Positions 34,235 through 47,484 are shown, counted from the stretch's first letter. The stretch is 64,000 nt of DNA from Diploptera punctata (GCA_030220185.1 JASPKZ010007282.1:124001-188000), one strand, 5' to 3'. The notes: generated by a model from the sequence alone, not told the origin. Translations and numbers: made by a program.

Positions 34235-34720
34235 ACTATTTTTCATATTTTAGTTTTAACAAAAGACGCTTTTTCAAATCTATCACCTTTGTCATGTCTT
34301 AGGTAAAATGTTTAAATAATATATATACAGATTCAATAAAATGTATATAATAACTTTTTCAATTCAACTTTTTCATTGTTTTCCTAGGAGAGATGAAAAA
34401 AAAAGTTCTCGACATTCTCTTCTTTTTTATATTTTTTGGTATAGATCATCATTAGAGCTAGGATTCTTATGTAATGAAAGAGAAGATTGCAATGCAGTTA
34501 GTATATATTGTTCACCTGTTTGTGTGTAAAACCAAGATAAAAGAAAATCACAAGTCTAACTTCTCATTATACTATGTTGCAATCATAACTTTTAGTACAT
34601 AAACATTCTAGCTCTAATCATCATATATTTTATTTTGTATATTGATAAATTCTTAATATATAAAAATCACGATTTCCTAATTCCATTAATTAGAGTGTAC
34701 TGAACACCACGTAAAAAATT
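34235..34720. other. Unassigned AT-rich DNA
   Basis: No supported feature. Confidence 0.35.
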
Positions 34721-34721
34721 C

Positions 34722-35112
34722 AGATCCGCGGTTATGCTCCTTGCCTCTGGTCCCAAGGGTCCCAGGTTCAAACCCTGCCGGGGTCGATGGATTTTTTAGG
34801 ACGGAAAAAATCCAAGGAGCAAGTCCTCCGGGAGGGACTTTAAACCGTGGGTCCCGAGTCTGAAGATTTTCTGGCTCGTAAAAAATCCTTAAGCCTGAAT
34901 GAAAATGTCTCTAAGCAAAATTTACCGAATTTTCCCGTCCTAGTACTACCTTGTTTTCCTAGATGTCAGTATGAGGCGGAACAGTGACCACGTACCACTC
35001 AAAATGACATCTATACGAAAACAAGTGTAACTAAATTAGTATGGTTCAAATTCTTCCCTGTAGGGGGAGAGCGCCTAAATCTCTGTAAAGGGAAAAACAT
35101 AGGCTTATAATA
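34722..35112 (+). mobile_element. SINE-2 copy, nearly full length
   Basis: Head slightly truncated (agatccgcggttatgctcc), B box caggttcaaaccctgcc, then colinear with the reference copy to gggaaaaacataggctta. Target duplication uncertain (aaaaatt on both sides). Confidence 0.92.
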
Positions 35113-35114
35113 CA

Positions 35115-35615
35115 ATATATTGAAAAATTATAGGAGGAGATAGATTTTGAACATAAAATATATGTAAAAAAACTAATTTTAAAGTTTTCATATATGTTAA
35201 GGATAATAATTTCAAAATAGAGTCTACTCAGTTACCAGGAGATTTTATGATGACAGAAAATACTAAACTTGACAGACCAGGAAAGCAATACCCATAAACT
35301 AAAGCCCCTACAATGGGGATTTAAATAGAGCCGCCATTTAAATATGATGTCATTATACTATGTTGTGAGTGTAATAGGTTCACGAAACTTTGGAGATATG
35401 TAAAGAAAAGCATTTTTTCTTAAAAAAACAAATAACGTGATTTTTAACCAAAAGTCAATTTTCATCCATTACCTGCCTTAAACTTTTTCTATGATTAAAA
35501 TTCCTAAGAAAAATAAGTGAATGATTTAAATATTTTAAATAGATAAGTATTAGCTGTTTTGGTTTATATCATATCCTAATATATTTAATTTCTTTCTTCA
35601 ATTTGGCATTAATCT
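35115..35615. other. Unassigned AT-rich DNA
   Basis: No supported feature. Confidence 0.35.
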
Positions 35616-35639
35616 ATTCTGTATTGCTTTGTTTATTTT

Positions 35640-36192
35640 ATTCTTCTTTGTATTAATTTATTGTGCGTCACAGTTATCAATACGTTCTCAAAATGTATCG
35701 GCTCATCACAATTTAGGAACAAGATTACAAGACTCTTCTTTACTTTCTACACCACAACACCGGACATGTCTATGCTCAGAATCTTACTCAATATCTATGA
35801 CTACAACATGGAACTCACTTCCCAGTCATGCCAGGGACTGTCAATCACTAACATTATTTAAATACAAATTAACTTGTATCTTTAAATTCGACACAATGAA
35901 AACATAAACTGCATAAAAACTATATTCAGCATCCTGTAAATACTTATTTACTTACCTTATTTTATATTATTTTAATTTTATTATATTCCATGTTCTTATT
36001 AGTATTAGCTAGTATTAGATCACATCACCATTGTCTTTTGTTTAGTCTGCATTTTAAATATATCTTAAAATTGTAATAAGTATGTAATTTTTGTATAATT
36101 ATACTATTCGCTGGTTGAGTGGGAGAGAAGGCCTTATGGCTTTAACTCTTCCAGCTAAAATAAATCATTATATTATTATTATTATTATTATC
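35640..36192 (+). pseudogene. LINE 3' end (CR1/L2-like C-terminus)
   Basis: Frame 35629-35907 reads HHNLGTRLQDSSLLSTPQ, TTTWNSLPSHARDCQSL and FKYKLTCIF. The WNSLP-(n)-S-FK-L pattern is typical of the very C-terminus of CR1/L2-group LINEs. A 3' UTR follows with gctggttgagtgggagag, aggccttatggctttaactc and aaataaatcat, then (TTA)n. A 5'-truncated copy with the RT domain absent. Confidence 0.75.
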
Positions 36193-36194
36193 TT

Positions 36195-36930
36195 ATATTT
36201 TGAAACTTGACCATAACATTTGTATTTCCTTCACTCCTTTTTATTGTATATTTTCTATACAAAATAAATTCTGTAACAGAACTGCACCCATGCACCGCAC
36301 GAGCACTTGCTCATTCGGGTGTCAATACTGTTTACACAAATTTGTTTCTGAAAAAAAGTATTTCATTCTAATTATAATTATAATGTTAGGCCTATGTGTT
36401 GGAAAAGTAACATAATTCAGGGGCACACACAAGATTTGATGGCTAACGATATTGAGCGTAAATTGGAGATATTGGTTCTAATCCTGCAGTTAAATCAGGA
36501 ATATGGGACTTGAACGTTATTAAAAAGGCTCCACGCTGAAACATATTCATGTTAAGCCAGCTACAATCAATTATAACAGTAACCGCGGGAGCCCTTTGTG
36601 TTTTAGTTAATCTCACAAAGGGAGTTCTGCGGTTTCCTAAAGCTTTCAAATGCTATTGGTATATGGTAAATATATATCTCCTTATATTATTATCATCATT
36701 ATTATTGTTTTTTTACTAAGTATCACAGTTAAATGATCGTTCAATTTTGAACAATTCGGATTAAATAGTGTGAGGGTGGAGTTTGGGATTTGTTAGAGGA
36801 ACGACTCCAGCGTAAAGAGAGAACAGGTAAATTCCAGGTAAAAAAAAATTAAAAAATGAGAAAAGGAAAAATTGCAGCTCAGTAAAGTTACTTATATTAT
36901 TGATCATTAAAGTGCCAATAAGAAACTGTT
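36195..36930. other. Unassigned DNA including a strong hairpin
   Basis: No gene supported. The hairpin at 36581-36634 is listed separately. Confidence 0.35.
36581..36634. repeat. Inverted repeat, about 20-bp arms
   Basis: aaccgcgggagccctttgtg pairs with cacaaagggagttctgcggtt: outer aaccgc/gcggtt and inner ccctttgtg/cacaaaggg are perfect, with mismatches between; the loop is about 13 bases. Confidence 0.8.
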
Positions 36931-36935
36931 TCTGG

Positions 36936-36937
<2 letters not shown>

Positions 36938-37018
<81 letters not shown>
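36938..37018. repeat. (CT)n and (TA)n compound microsatellite
   Basis: CT repeats at 36938-36981 then TGTATATG and TA repeats to 37018. Confidence 0.96.
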
Positions 37019-37019
<1 letters not shown>

Positions 37020-37021
<2 letters not shown>

Positions 37022-38415
37022 TTATTCATAATACAGTGATTTTCCGTCATCCTCAAGAAATTCGTCTTCTCTAGTTTACCGGTCATGACATCCTCATCTA
37101 TAAGAATCAGTTCACTCATACTTCTTCTCACACCGCCCATCCCTTTCTTCTTCACAACCGTAAATCATTAGCGTGAAATTAACAGGAACGTTAACAGACG
37201 TACTTTCTATTCTGCATTTTACTAAAAGATTGCATATATGGAACCGCTAGCTTTTGATCACTCTACGTACAATCCTGAAACTATGCAATTCCGAACACTG
37301 ATCATTTCTTTAAACATTACCGGTTCGTCATTCAGCACATTTGTGGCATTTGTTAGGACTATTTAACGAATAAAATTAAGCTGTTTAGTCACAAATCATT
37401 ATTTAAATATAGTTATTTTAAAATATTTATATATTTAATGTAAACGGCGATGTTTGAAAACAAATGAGAAACGAATGGTATGCTTCATTTAATTATTTCG
37501 TTTCTCACTGCAACCAGATCATATTATTTATTGCCAAAGGAACGCAATATTGTAAGAATGCACTCTAGTGGAGAAAAAATGAAACACACCAAACTGTATA
37601 TTAATTCATACCTGATGTCCTATGATGTAAATATGACAATTTTATTTCTCTGGAATGTTGTTACCTGGGAAAAAATACATTTAAGAAAGTGCAAACAATG
37701 GTTTCTTTTTTTGGTGGTATAATCAATTGCTACAAATGTGTTTATATTATATTATATTATGATAAACTTTAGTTGGTAAATTCTAGGCGAAACACGACTG
37801 TGATTGATTGTAGATAAAAAATCATTGAAATGTGATTGGTCATTGGCTCCCATTTGGGACATGAGTTAAATAGTCTATTTAAATTGTATCACGAGTATTC
37901 ACTATATTTTAAAAAAAGAATTGTGTCGTTTCAGGTGAACCAGAGGTTGAGATTAGTTTAGATTAGTAGAGATGGTTTCGGGTTTTCAGACCCTAACACT
38001 GCAACCTTATTTTTGGTCAACTTTATTACCCATTTCTACTTTATGGAATGAATGAGATGAAATCTACTCTGGGATGATATGTAGTCTGTTATGGCTTTTG
38101 TGTTCGACATACATGAAGCATACAAAATAATCATTCACACCGCCATTTCTTTCGAGAAGGGGCTACAACCTTCCTTTTGGCCCTCTTCTTCCCTTTGACA
38201 CACAGGTACAGAGTAATTACGAATTATATTAATGTGTCCTACTATTAGATCACCACAGCTGCATGCTATTTAAAACATCTGTAGTTTGCTAACCACATTA
38301 TTTTTTACCTAACATGAGGCGATGAAAAATGTGATATGAAATGAATGAATGGAGATGAAATGACATGATAGGGGAAGGAGGAGGGATAGAGAGGATTAGT
38401 GGGATGGAATTCGGG
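37020..38415. other. Unassigned AT-rich DNA
   Basis: Only spurious short frames, e.g. 37480-37722 (80 residues, no domain). No repeat family of the window is visible. Confidence 0.35.
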
Positions 38416-38416
38416 A

Positions 38417-38418
<2 letters not shown>

Positions 38419-38454
<36 letters not shown>
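38419..38454. repeat. (AAT)n microsatellite
   Basis: Twelve ATA triplets immediately before a LINE fragment. Confidence 0.95.
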
Positions 38455-38455
<1 letters not shown>

Positions 38456-38457
38456 TT

Positions 38458-38940
38458 TGAACAGAAAAATATATCGAAAATATAGTGAAAAAAGAATGCA
38501 AAATTATAAGAAAAGTTTTAGGTCCACAAGTCATAGGTGAATCATTTAGACTTAGAAGTAAAAAGGAAATAAAAATATATAAGCCTACAGATATTCATAG
38601 TGATATTAGAAAACGAAGGTTAAAATGTTATGGCCATATTAAACGAATGAACTCAAACAGGCTTACAAAACAGATAATGGAATTCTACGAAAACAGAAGT
38701 AAAACTCCAGTGGATACTATGAAGTGGATTGATGAATTCAAAAAGGACTTAAAATTGGCAGGAATTACTAAAGAAGATATCCCAAACAGAGATATATTTA
38801 GAATTAAGGTGAATAAGTGACAAGTTGACCAAGAGGACACATCGAAGAAAAAAACTGGAACAACTTGGACAAATGATAGAAAACAAGCTCATAACAAAAG
38901 AATGAAAGAAATTTGGGCTCAAAGGAAACGCCTCTAAGTA
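38458..38940 (+). pseudogene. LINE 3' fragment (distinct C-terminal type)
   Basis: An open 111-residue stretch reads CKIIRKVLGPQVIGESFRLR, KKEIKIYKPTDIHSDIRKRR, LKCYGHIKRMNSNRLTKQIM and VDTMKWIDEFKKDLKLAGI. The pattern RKVLGP-(n)-FRLRS-(n)-RKRRLK-YGHI-RM-(n)-R-TKQI is a known C-terminal type of insect LINEs, different from LINE-A to LINE-E here. No RT core. Confidence 0.75.
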
Positions 38941-38944
38941 CTTT

Positions 38945-39235
38945 GCGTAGTCATACATGGGCTCATCCGCAATCAAAATAAATAAATAAATAATTTATTT
39001 TACCTGATGGAGTTAAGATCTCAAGGTCTTCTCTTCCACTTCACCAGGGTTAAATTGTACAGATATTACAAATTATGAATTATCTGCAATTTGATTAATA
39101 ATATATAATGGGCTGCACAATAAACACATAACAAGGAAATAACTAGAATATTAAATAATATTAATGATAATAATAATAATGTATAATTTGATTAGGTATT
39201 GACTTGGTAATTAAAGTGCAAAATATAAAAGAATA
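38945..39235. other. Unassigned AT-rich DNA
   Basis: No supported feature. Confidence 0.3.
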
Positions 39236-39239
39236 ATAA

Positions 39240-39362
39240 AAATATACCTTGAACATGGGAGAACCCCGAGAAAATCCCGAAAAAATCCCGGAACTGCCAA
39301 GTTTCGAACCTGAGATCCCAGTCGGGGTGCAGCACGCGTTACCTAAGCTCCACTGATAGAGC
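39240..39362 (-). mobile_element. SINE-like remnant with tRNA-like head
   Basis: The minus strand has a B-box-like caggttcgaaacttggc (about 39296-39312) and A-box-like text near 39335-39355. The body reads aaaatcccgaaaaaatcccgg on the plus strand. Family not assigned; perhaps related to SINE-4. Confidence 0.45.
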
Positions 39363-39867
39363 GAACTAATGGCTACCATTCGAAGGTTTGCGGGTTCAAA
39401 CATGGCTGGGGTCGATCGTGTCTTGATGGCGTAGAAATCCTCTGTATGGGTTCCTAATAAAAAGAAATTAAGCTTTTTCTCCTCATGTCGTAGATTTATG
39501 GCAAGCAAAAGAAAACAAAGCCTGATAAAAGAGGCTTGTAAGTAAAATTTGTCGGCCCTTTCACGTCCAGATTTCAATTGCGACTCTAATGATCTTAGCC
39601 GGAAAATAATGCATTTAAATAATATAACGCAAATAGAACAATTGATGTAGTGAAGATCTCGAGTTCAAATTCCGCTACCTATCAACCAGACAGGTTTTAA
39701 ATGACTTTGTCAGTGTTCAAGACAAAAGATGGGGTGGAATGTCATTACCAGCATTAATTTTATCATAATGATATCATTGATAATTTCTTAAAAAACTGTG
39801 ACGAATAGATCAACAACTTATTGGATACTTATAGAGTTACTAGACGCGATATTACATTAGAAACATC

Positions 39868-40203
39868 TTCGGTGGTCTAGGGGTTAATTCCCTCGTCTCT
39901 GGTCCCGATGATCGCTTGTTCAAGCTCGGCCGGAGTCGATGGAATCTTTTAAGAATAAAAAATTCAAGGTTAAAATTCCATCGGGAGGGACTTTAAGCCG
40001 TAGGTCCCGAAACGGAAAATTTTCGAGCTTGTAAAAGAAACCCAAGATTACATTATAGCTTCTGAGTAAAATTTAATGGATTTTTTCTCCCATCCAAATC
40101 ATACCTTAGTTATCCACTTAGTTGAGATTATGAGTTAACCACTTATCACTCCTTAACATCTGTAGGGAATAAGCGTAACTAAATTAAATTGGTTAAGTAA
40201 CTA
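39868..40203 (+). mobile_element. SINE-2 copy, old
   Basis: Head cttcggtggtctaggggtta, B-box region cttgttcaagctcggcc, gggagggactttaagccg, and distal part to aactaaattaaattggttaag. Many substitutions. Confidence 0.8.
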
Positions 40204-40204
40204 T

Positions 40205-40640
40205 TGAAAGGGAGCACCCTTCCCCCAGTTGGAGATATTGTCTGTCCAACGGATCTGTGCCCCCGTAAGACATGCGAACTAAAGCCTACTTCCTTTTCTA
40301 TTCGGCAAATAATTTCCCGCCCTGCATTTCTATATATATCTCTCTCTCATTTCTCTCTCTCTCTCTCTCTTGCACTTGCACTTCAGTGTTGTCAACTTAA
40401 CTGTAACCTTGCATTATTCAATTTTCAAGAGACATGACACTTGAGGAAGTTTGGCAAAATCCCTACTCGATGGCTGTTGTTTGACGTAGTGGGAGGGGAG
40501 TGCAGTGAAATGGTGAGAGTTTTGTCGTGTACTTTTCTAAGAACGATGCCAGCGCTACAGGGGCACATATCCGTTGGTCCGAGTATATATATATCCGTAT
40601 AAACATTACATTACGTTAGATAATAGGAGTTAGAATATTC
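40205..40640. other. Unassigned DNA with (CT)n
   Basis: A short (CT)n tract lies at 40338-40370. No gene supported. Confidence 0.35.
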
Positions 40641-40646
40641 ACAACT

Positions 40647-41154
40647 CACCTCGTATTTGTAAATTTCTTGAAGACCAACGTTTCGACGCCTTAAGCATCG
40701 TTATCAATTCTTTGTATAGTTCGTCTGGCATATCTTTGCAAGGCATTTGTAGAAAGAGACAGCTGTACTCACCTCTCTCACTCGCACCAGTGTTGCCGGT
40801 TTTTCTTCACCAGATGTTAATAGAGGTAAGGTGGAAGGCGAAAACTGACAACAGGGTGGGTTCTTTCTTTTGTAACTGGACAAAAGCGCTTAAGGATATA
40901 CACTTATATCTATATCTCTGTCTTTGCCAAGTTAAGTCAGATATATAATAACTTGTGAACAGGCGGTTGATGATCCTGTAGATTGATTTATAATCCTTTT
41001 GTTCATTTTGGAGGTTCATCGGTCAGCCAACAGACGGAACAGAAATCAAGCTAAAGGATCACCAACTGGCGATTCGACGTCAAAAAGAATAATTGATAAT
41101 GATGCTTAACGCGTCGAAACCTGGATCTTCCAGAAATCTACAAATATGAGATGA
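40647..41154. mobile_element. Possible foldback or non-autonomous element with ~67-bp inverted ends
   Basis: 40647-40713 and 41084-41154 are inverted copies, about 85% alike, sharing gtatttgta/catatttgta, gtttcgacgc, ttaagcatc and ttatcaatt. The 370-bp interior has no coding frame of note. The inward motif (acgtttc, then a dyad-rich stretch, then atc-tt-tcaa) resembles the arms of the 11.95-kb foldback. It might be a non-autonomous DNA element or part of a Penelope-like terminus; neither is proven. Confidence 0.6.
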
Positions 41155-41167
41155 GTCATGAATACTT

Positions 41168-41392
41168 GCTTTTTTTCCTTCTTCTTCTTCTTCTTCTTCT
41201 TCCTCCTTTCCAGGATTAGGTCAATGCGACCTGTTCCGGTCTCAAGTCCATCGTTTCCTTGGCCGTCCCAAAGATCTTTTCCCATGTGGTTTGTAGGCGT
41301 TGATCCTTTTGGGTAATCTTGTAATATCTCCAGTTCATTTCTTCCATTGAATCTGTCAGGGTTTCGTATTCGCACTTGAGACTTCTGAGTGA
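41168..41392 (-). pseudogene. LINE 3' end, (GAA)n tail
   Basis: On the minus strand, frames read a KRSLGRPRKRWT block, then DRNRS, ending in (GAA)n at 41178-41208. Same terminal layout as LINE-A but a different sequence. 5'-truncated. Confidence 0.65.
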
Positions 41393-41399
41393 TAGTTTT

Positions 41400-42675
41400 T
41401 CTACTTCGGTGGGTTACCAGCCCAACCGCAAAACCCCAAACCTGGAGGACCAGAGTTTAATTTCGGAGTTGTCTTTCTCCTAGACAGACTGCCTTACAAG
41501 GCTACATAGCTCTGTCTGCCCCGAGCATCTGGTTTTATGGCGCCAGAAACTCGCCATTCACCCTCCATCTTCGGTAAAAACAGTCCCACCACGTGAAGTT
41601 AAATATTCTCTATTATTTAAGATAAACCGCATTGTGTCACTTCCTTTAAACATTAAATTATATTAGATATTAAAACGTAGGCTTATATAAATAAGAATTA
41701 ATTAAAAATCTTCCTTCTCACAGAGCACCTAAACATTGTACTCAAGTCCCTTTAACAAACAGGATAATAATTGATTTATATAATACTGCTCATCTTCTGA
41801 ATAGAATAGCATTGAATTGTTTTAATGTTAGTTCTATTGAGATGAAAAGGGCAATGAATTGTAAAGCGTGTAAATTAATAACATGTCCCTCCAGGTATCC
41901 GTTGTAATGGCAATGTGTACAGCTATCAATATAATGGCAATGAGGAAAACTCTACTGTAAAAACAAGCAATTCACATTATTGTAGATCGAACATTAATTG
42001 TCATTGTGCAGATTGTAGACATATCTTGCCATAATAAATATATGAAAAATGAGGTACCAGCCTCCTGGTCAAGTGACTACAATTTGTAACTATAGTTTAT
42101 GAGGTCCCAGGTTCGATTTCCATTTAGAACAGATGGGTTTTCCTCAAAATAAATTATTCTTGTGGTGTTGTGAGACACTAACTCCATACAAAACTTTCTT
42201 GGGATATATTAGTTGCTCAATTCAAATTATCTACGTGTCATGACAGCCGTGTAAAACACCTGCACAAGACCAATAGCCCTATATTAGATTGGACTCATGT
42301 CCTCTATTTGTGACGATTGTATTTTTATTGTGAAAATTCGCCACTTTTCAGATCAAAGTACCTATTTTAGTCAGGCTTGTTTCTTTTGACCTATCTGACA
42401 TGGATTTTATTTTGGCAGCAATTCTACCGCCGCGCCGTTATGTAGCACGCTCGATCATTTATTATATTTTAACTAATATTATGTGTATCCATTTTCTTGG
42501 GGGTCTTTGTATATGGATTGTATGTAGACATATTATATTATGATAGAGAATAAAAGTTGAATCGAACAAACTTGTTGGCATGGTAACATGTTTGTAAGTA
42601 AGTGTTGTTGTCCGTGCCACATGGTTTTTTATACGAGTGTATATTGTGTTCTTAAGGTGTGGAAATGCACAGAAA
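41400..42675. other. Unassigned DNA with a tRNA-like remnant
   Basis: Around 42065-42125 the plus strand has caagtgactacaattt and a B-box-like ccaggttcgatttcc, an old SINE head of unknown family. No gene supported. Confidence 0.35.
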
Positions 42676-42693
42676 ACATTTAACAAATCATAT

Positions 42694-43039
42694 CCATCCA
42701 TCCATAGTAATTCTGCCCTAGGGCAGGTCTTTTACTGCAATCATAGCATTTCCATGCTATGCTTTGCAGCTTTACTAGGGAATTGTATGTGTCGTAGCTT
42801 CCCGTTGCTTTCCACACGAATGAAGGATGATGATTATGATGATAAGGATGATGTTGATGATGATGATGGCCATATGATTTCCGGGACCGTTTGGGCCTTA
42901 AAGTTTTTCTGACATTTGTCTTACAGGTGAGGAAAAACCCCGATAAAACGTCATCCAGAAAAACTGTCCCGACCGGGAATCGAACCCGGGCCCGCTGCGT
43001 GACAAGGCAGCACACTACCTCGAGACCACAGCGGTGGAC
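42694..43039 (-). mobile_element. SINE-1 reference copy with 13-bp target duplication
   Basis: 346 bp, minus strand. Head ccaccgctgtggtctcgagg, B box cgggttcgattcccgg, ggataaaaccc-type region, aaacggtcccggaaatcat and tail (ATGG)n. Target duplication taacaaatcatat at 42681-42693 and 43040-43052. This copy defines both family ends. Confidence 0.96.
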
Positions 43040-43054
43040 TAACAAATCATATAG

Positions 43055-44155
<1,101 letters not shown>

Positions 44156-44159
44156 GGCT

Positions 44160-44318
44160 TTGCTTGCCGGCACTTTTATCCCAGAACATGATCTGTACTC
44201 ATTTGTTTAGAGGTTGAATCGATCTAGGGCAAGGATGTCGTCAGAAGATCAATGGGACTCGAACCTTCCGGCTTGTAGAGTACTGCCATAACCAACTACG
44301 TTATGGCGTGGCATACCC
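44160..44318 (-). mobile_element. SINE-3 fragment, head half
   Basis: The minus strand shows the head ggtatgccacgccataacg, gttatggcagtactctacaag, ccggaaggttcgagtcccat and a decayed body through cgattcaacctctaaac. Old copy. Confidence 0.65.
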
Positions 44319-44399
44319 CATTTCTAAATTAAAATTGTAATACAGAGTATTAATAAAATTGAAATGTTTCCGTTCGTAATAGGGTACGAGTAATATTAG

Positions 44400-44588
44400 T
44401 CTTCTTCTTCACTTCACGGGCTAGGCGAATTGCCTGTTCCGCCTCACAGTTGTTCTGTCCATCTTTTCACTGGCCTCCCTCCATTCCTTGAACCTCTTGG
44501 CTTGTAGTTAAATGCTGCTTTTTGTAATCTTGTTACATTCATTCTTTCTAGATGTCTAAACCATTTATTTATATATTCATAGTCCAAG
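44400..44588 (-). pseudogene. LINE-C 3' end, separated from its body by LINE-D
   Basis: The minus strand reads INKWFRHLERMNVTRLQ, KAAFNYKPRGSRNGG and a WTEQL/AEQAIRLAREVKK terminus, matching 8470-8640. Its missing upstream part is at 45980-47480. Confidence 0.8.
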
Positions 44589-45982
44589 TTTAGATGATTT
44601 AAATTTAGAACTTTTTAAGTATGGAGGAACTGCCTTGAAAGAGAAACTATTAGAACTATTTAACAATATTTGGCATTGTCTTAATATTCCAACGGATTGG
44701 GAAACGGGTCTAGTAATTAATATGCATAAAAAAGGTCAGAAAAACAAATGTGATAACTACCGAGGCATTACCTTACACCCAACTGCATCTAAATTATATG
44801 CCAACATAATTAAAAATAAATTATCAGTAAGTAGTGAAACATTTTTGCAAGAAGAACAATGTGGATTTAGAAAAGGGAGGAGCACTATAGATGCAATATT
44901 TACCCTGCAACAAATTATGGAAAAAAGGAGAGAATTTAATCTCCCACTATACATACTATTTATAGATTATGAAAAAGGCATATGATAATGTAAACCGAGA
45001 TAAACTTTGGCAGATACTGCATGAAGAACATATACACTCACATGTAATACGAGCCATACAAAGCTTATATAAAAATTCTAAAATCAAAATTAAATTACCA
45101 GATGAAGAAATAACAGAACACATAAACACAAGCAAAGGTGTTCGACAAGGATGTGGACTATCTCCACTCTTATTTAATATATATATTAACAGAATAGTGC
45201 AAGAATGGAAACAAACAGTAAATAGTGGAATTTCAATAACTAGGAATAAAATAATTCAAACAATATTATATGCTGATGATCAAATAATATTATCAGATTC
45301 CGAAGATAGCCTACAAATAGCAGCGTATCAATTATTCAAAATTGCCAGCAAATATAATATGAATATTTCCACTTCAAAGTCCAAAACAATGGCAATGTGT
45401 GGAAAAAACATATTACAACGGGTGAAAATTGAGATTGGTGGAAAAATTATAGAAGAAGTGTCAGATTTCTCTTACTTAGGAAGTGTATTTGCAGAGTATA
45501 AGAGTGACATTGATTAAAAATTACAAAAATATAATAAAATGAATGGGGTAATACGAAGACATTTTGGTAAACAGATGAGGACAGAGACAAAACTAAGATT
45601 ACATAACATCACATCGAAAGCTGCTCTATAATACGGAAGTGAAATTTGGATTTTAAATAAAAGAAACTCTCATAAACTTCAAGTAAGCCAAATGCGCTTC
45701 TTACGATCATTGTTAGGAGTTAATAGACTGGATCACCAAAGGAACACTATTATCAGAGGAAAACGTGGAGTAACAAGTTTAGATGAAGATATACAAAGAT
45801 ACCAACAAGAATAGAAAAATTATCTGAGGAGAATGGCAAGAAATAGATTTCCAAAATTGGCATTCCAATATACCCCAATTGGACATAGGGACCAAGGAAG
45901 ACCAAAACATCGGTGGAAAGATCAAGACCATCTTCGCTAGGTTTACCGTACAGGCCACATGGCCTAAAACGAATTTGTTCAT
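44586..45982 (+). pseudogene. LINE-D: 5'-truncated RT, inserted in LINE-C
   Basis: A fairly young reverse transcriptase. Frame 44635-44985 reads HKKGQKNKCDNYRGITL, QCGFRKGRSTIDAIF and LFIDYEKGI; frame 44969-45517 continues KAYDNVNRDKLWQIL, GVRQGCGLSPLLFNIYINRI, ILYADDQIILSDSEDSLQ (catalytic YADD) and a FSYLGSVF block; then ALYGSEIW-like and RMARNRFPKLAFQY, GRPKHRWKDQ to 45930. One frameshift at about 44975 and later stops disable it. The 3' end is (GATGAT)n. No endonuclease remains. Confidence 0.9.
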
Positions 45983-47480
45983 GATGATGATGATGATCCT
46001 TGATTTTATCATTCAGTGGATATATATTTAACTCTGTTCTTATAACTTCATTCTTTATCCGATCCAATCTTGTCAGCCTTTGGTTTCTACTTCGCAATTT
46101 TTTTGGTTATTACCCAAGTTTCACTCCCATAAAGTAATGCAGGAACTGCCATGTTTTATAAAACTTCAATCTACTATATCTTCTTGTTTTGTTCTTTAAT
46201 GTTTTTTGTACAGTTCCTCTATCACTTGAAATTTCGACAGTTTCACAATTACGTCTCTTTCAGGTTTTGTGTTATAGTAAAATTACAATCCAAATAATTA
46301 AAATGTGTTACTTCTTTCAGAGGTTTGTTGTCTGTTACGATTTTTGATCTTATATGTTCATTTTCCCAAAATTCCATTATTTTTCTTTTTTTTTTCTTTT
46401 GATGCTTTAAAGTTATAATCTTGGCATAACCGATATAATTGATGTAAAGAATACAGACAATTATTTTAATTTTCTTGAATAATAACCACATCATCAGCAT
46501 ACATTAAAAAGTTTTATATTTTTAAACGGTTCATTATTATACCTATATTAACATTTATTTTCCAATTTTGTATGATGACATTAATATATAAATTAAAAAG
46601 AGTAGATGATAAACTACACCCTTGTCTTACACCTCTGTTTATTAAAATATCTTCGGTCTTTGATATGTCTATATTTATTATAATTTGAGGTTTTACATAC
46701 AAACTTTTTACCACATAAATTAATTTTGTGTGCTAGCCATGTATTTCCATAATTTTCCATAACTTATCTGTATCAACACGATCGATCGCCTTCTCAAAAT
46801 CAATAAAAACAACATGTGTCTGTAATTTATGTTCTCTTTTTTCCAAATGTTTGTTGTAATATGAATAAATTATCTGTTGTTAATCGTTCCGTTCTAAAAC
46901 CAGCTTGTTCTTCTTCTAGCATTACTTCTGTTATTATTTTAAGTACGGTATTTTATTTACAACCCTTGCATAGATTTTCTAAATTGAATTAAGTAGGCTA
47001 ATTCCTCTATAATTTATACATTCTGTTCTATCTCCTTTTTTAAACAACAACGATATGACTTTAGCTATATTTCAACTTTCTGCTATTCTAGAGTTTCTCC
47101 AACATTCATTAAATAAATTCAATATTCTCCAATGCAAAAATGGTCCACCCTATTTTAATAGCTGCATATTTATTGATCAGGACTAGCTATTTTTCTATTT
47201 TTTGGTATCTTTTAAGGATTTTTGAAGTTCATCAAATGTAATCATATCAGTCTGAAATTCTCCTTCTTCATTATCTGAACACAATTCTTGTTTTTTCTTC
47301 ATCTTCCTCTTGATTTTCTTCTTTACACCACCATTTTTATAGTGTTCTATCCATCTTTCTTTACAAATAACATCTATTTTTGTAGTATCCTTTTCAGATT
47401 TATTAAAAATTTTATAATTTTGTATGCAAAATTTTGTCTGCCTTGAATATAGTTCACTATTTTGACTTATAAAATGTAAT
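45980..47480 (-). pseudogene. LINE-C body: RT, 5' part of the split copy
   Basis: The minus strand reads, in order, a VVFIDFEKAIDRVDTDKLWKI region (about 46745-46805), RGVRQGCSLSSTLFNLYINV (46575-46640), FNYLDCNFT (46265-46300), KTWVITKK-like and LDRIKNEVIRTELNIYPLND (46015-46075). Several stops and shifts. It ends abruptly where LINE-D begins and resumes at 44588. Confidence 0.8.
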
Positions 47481-47484
47481 AATT

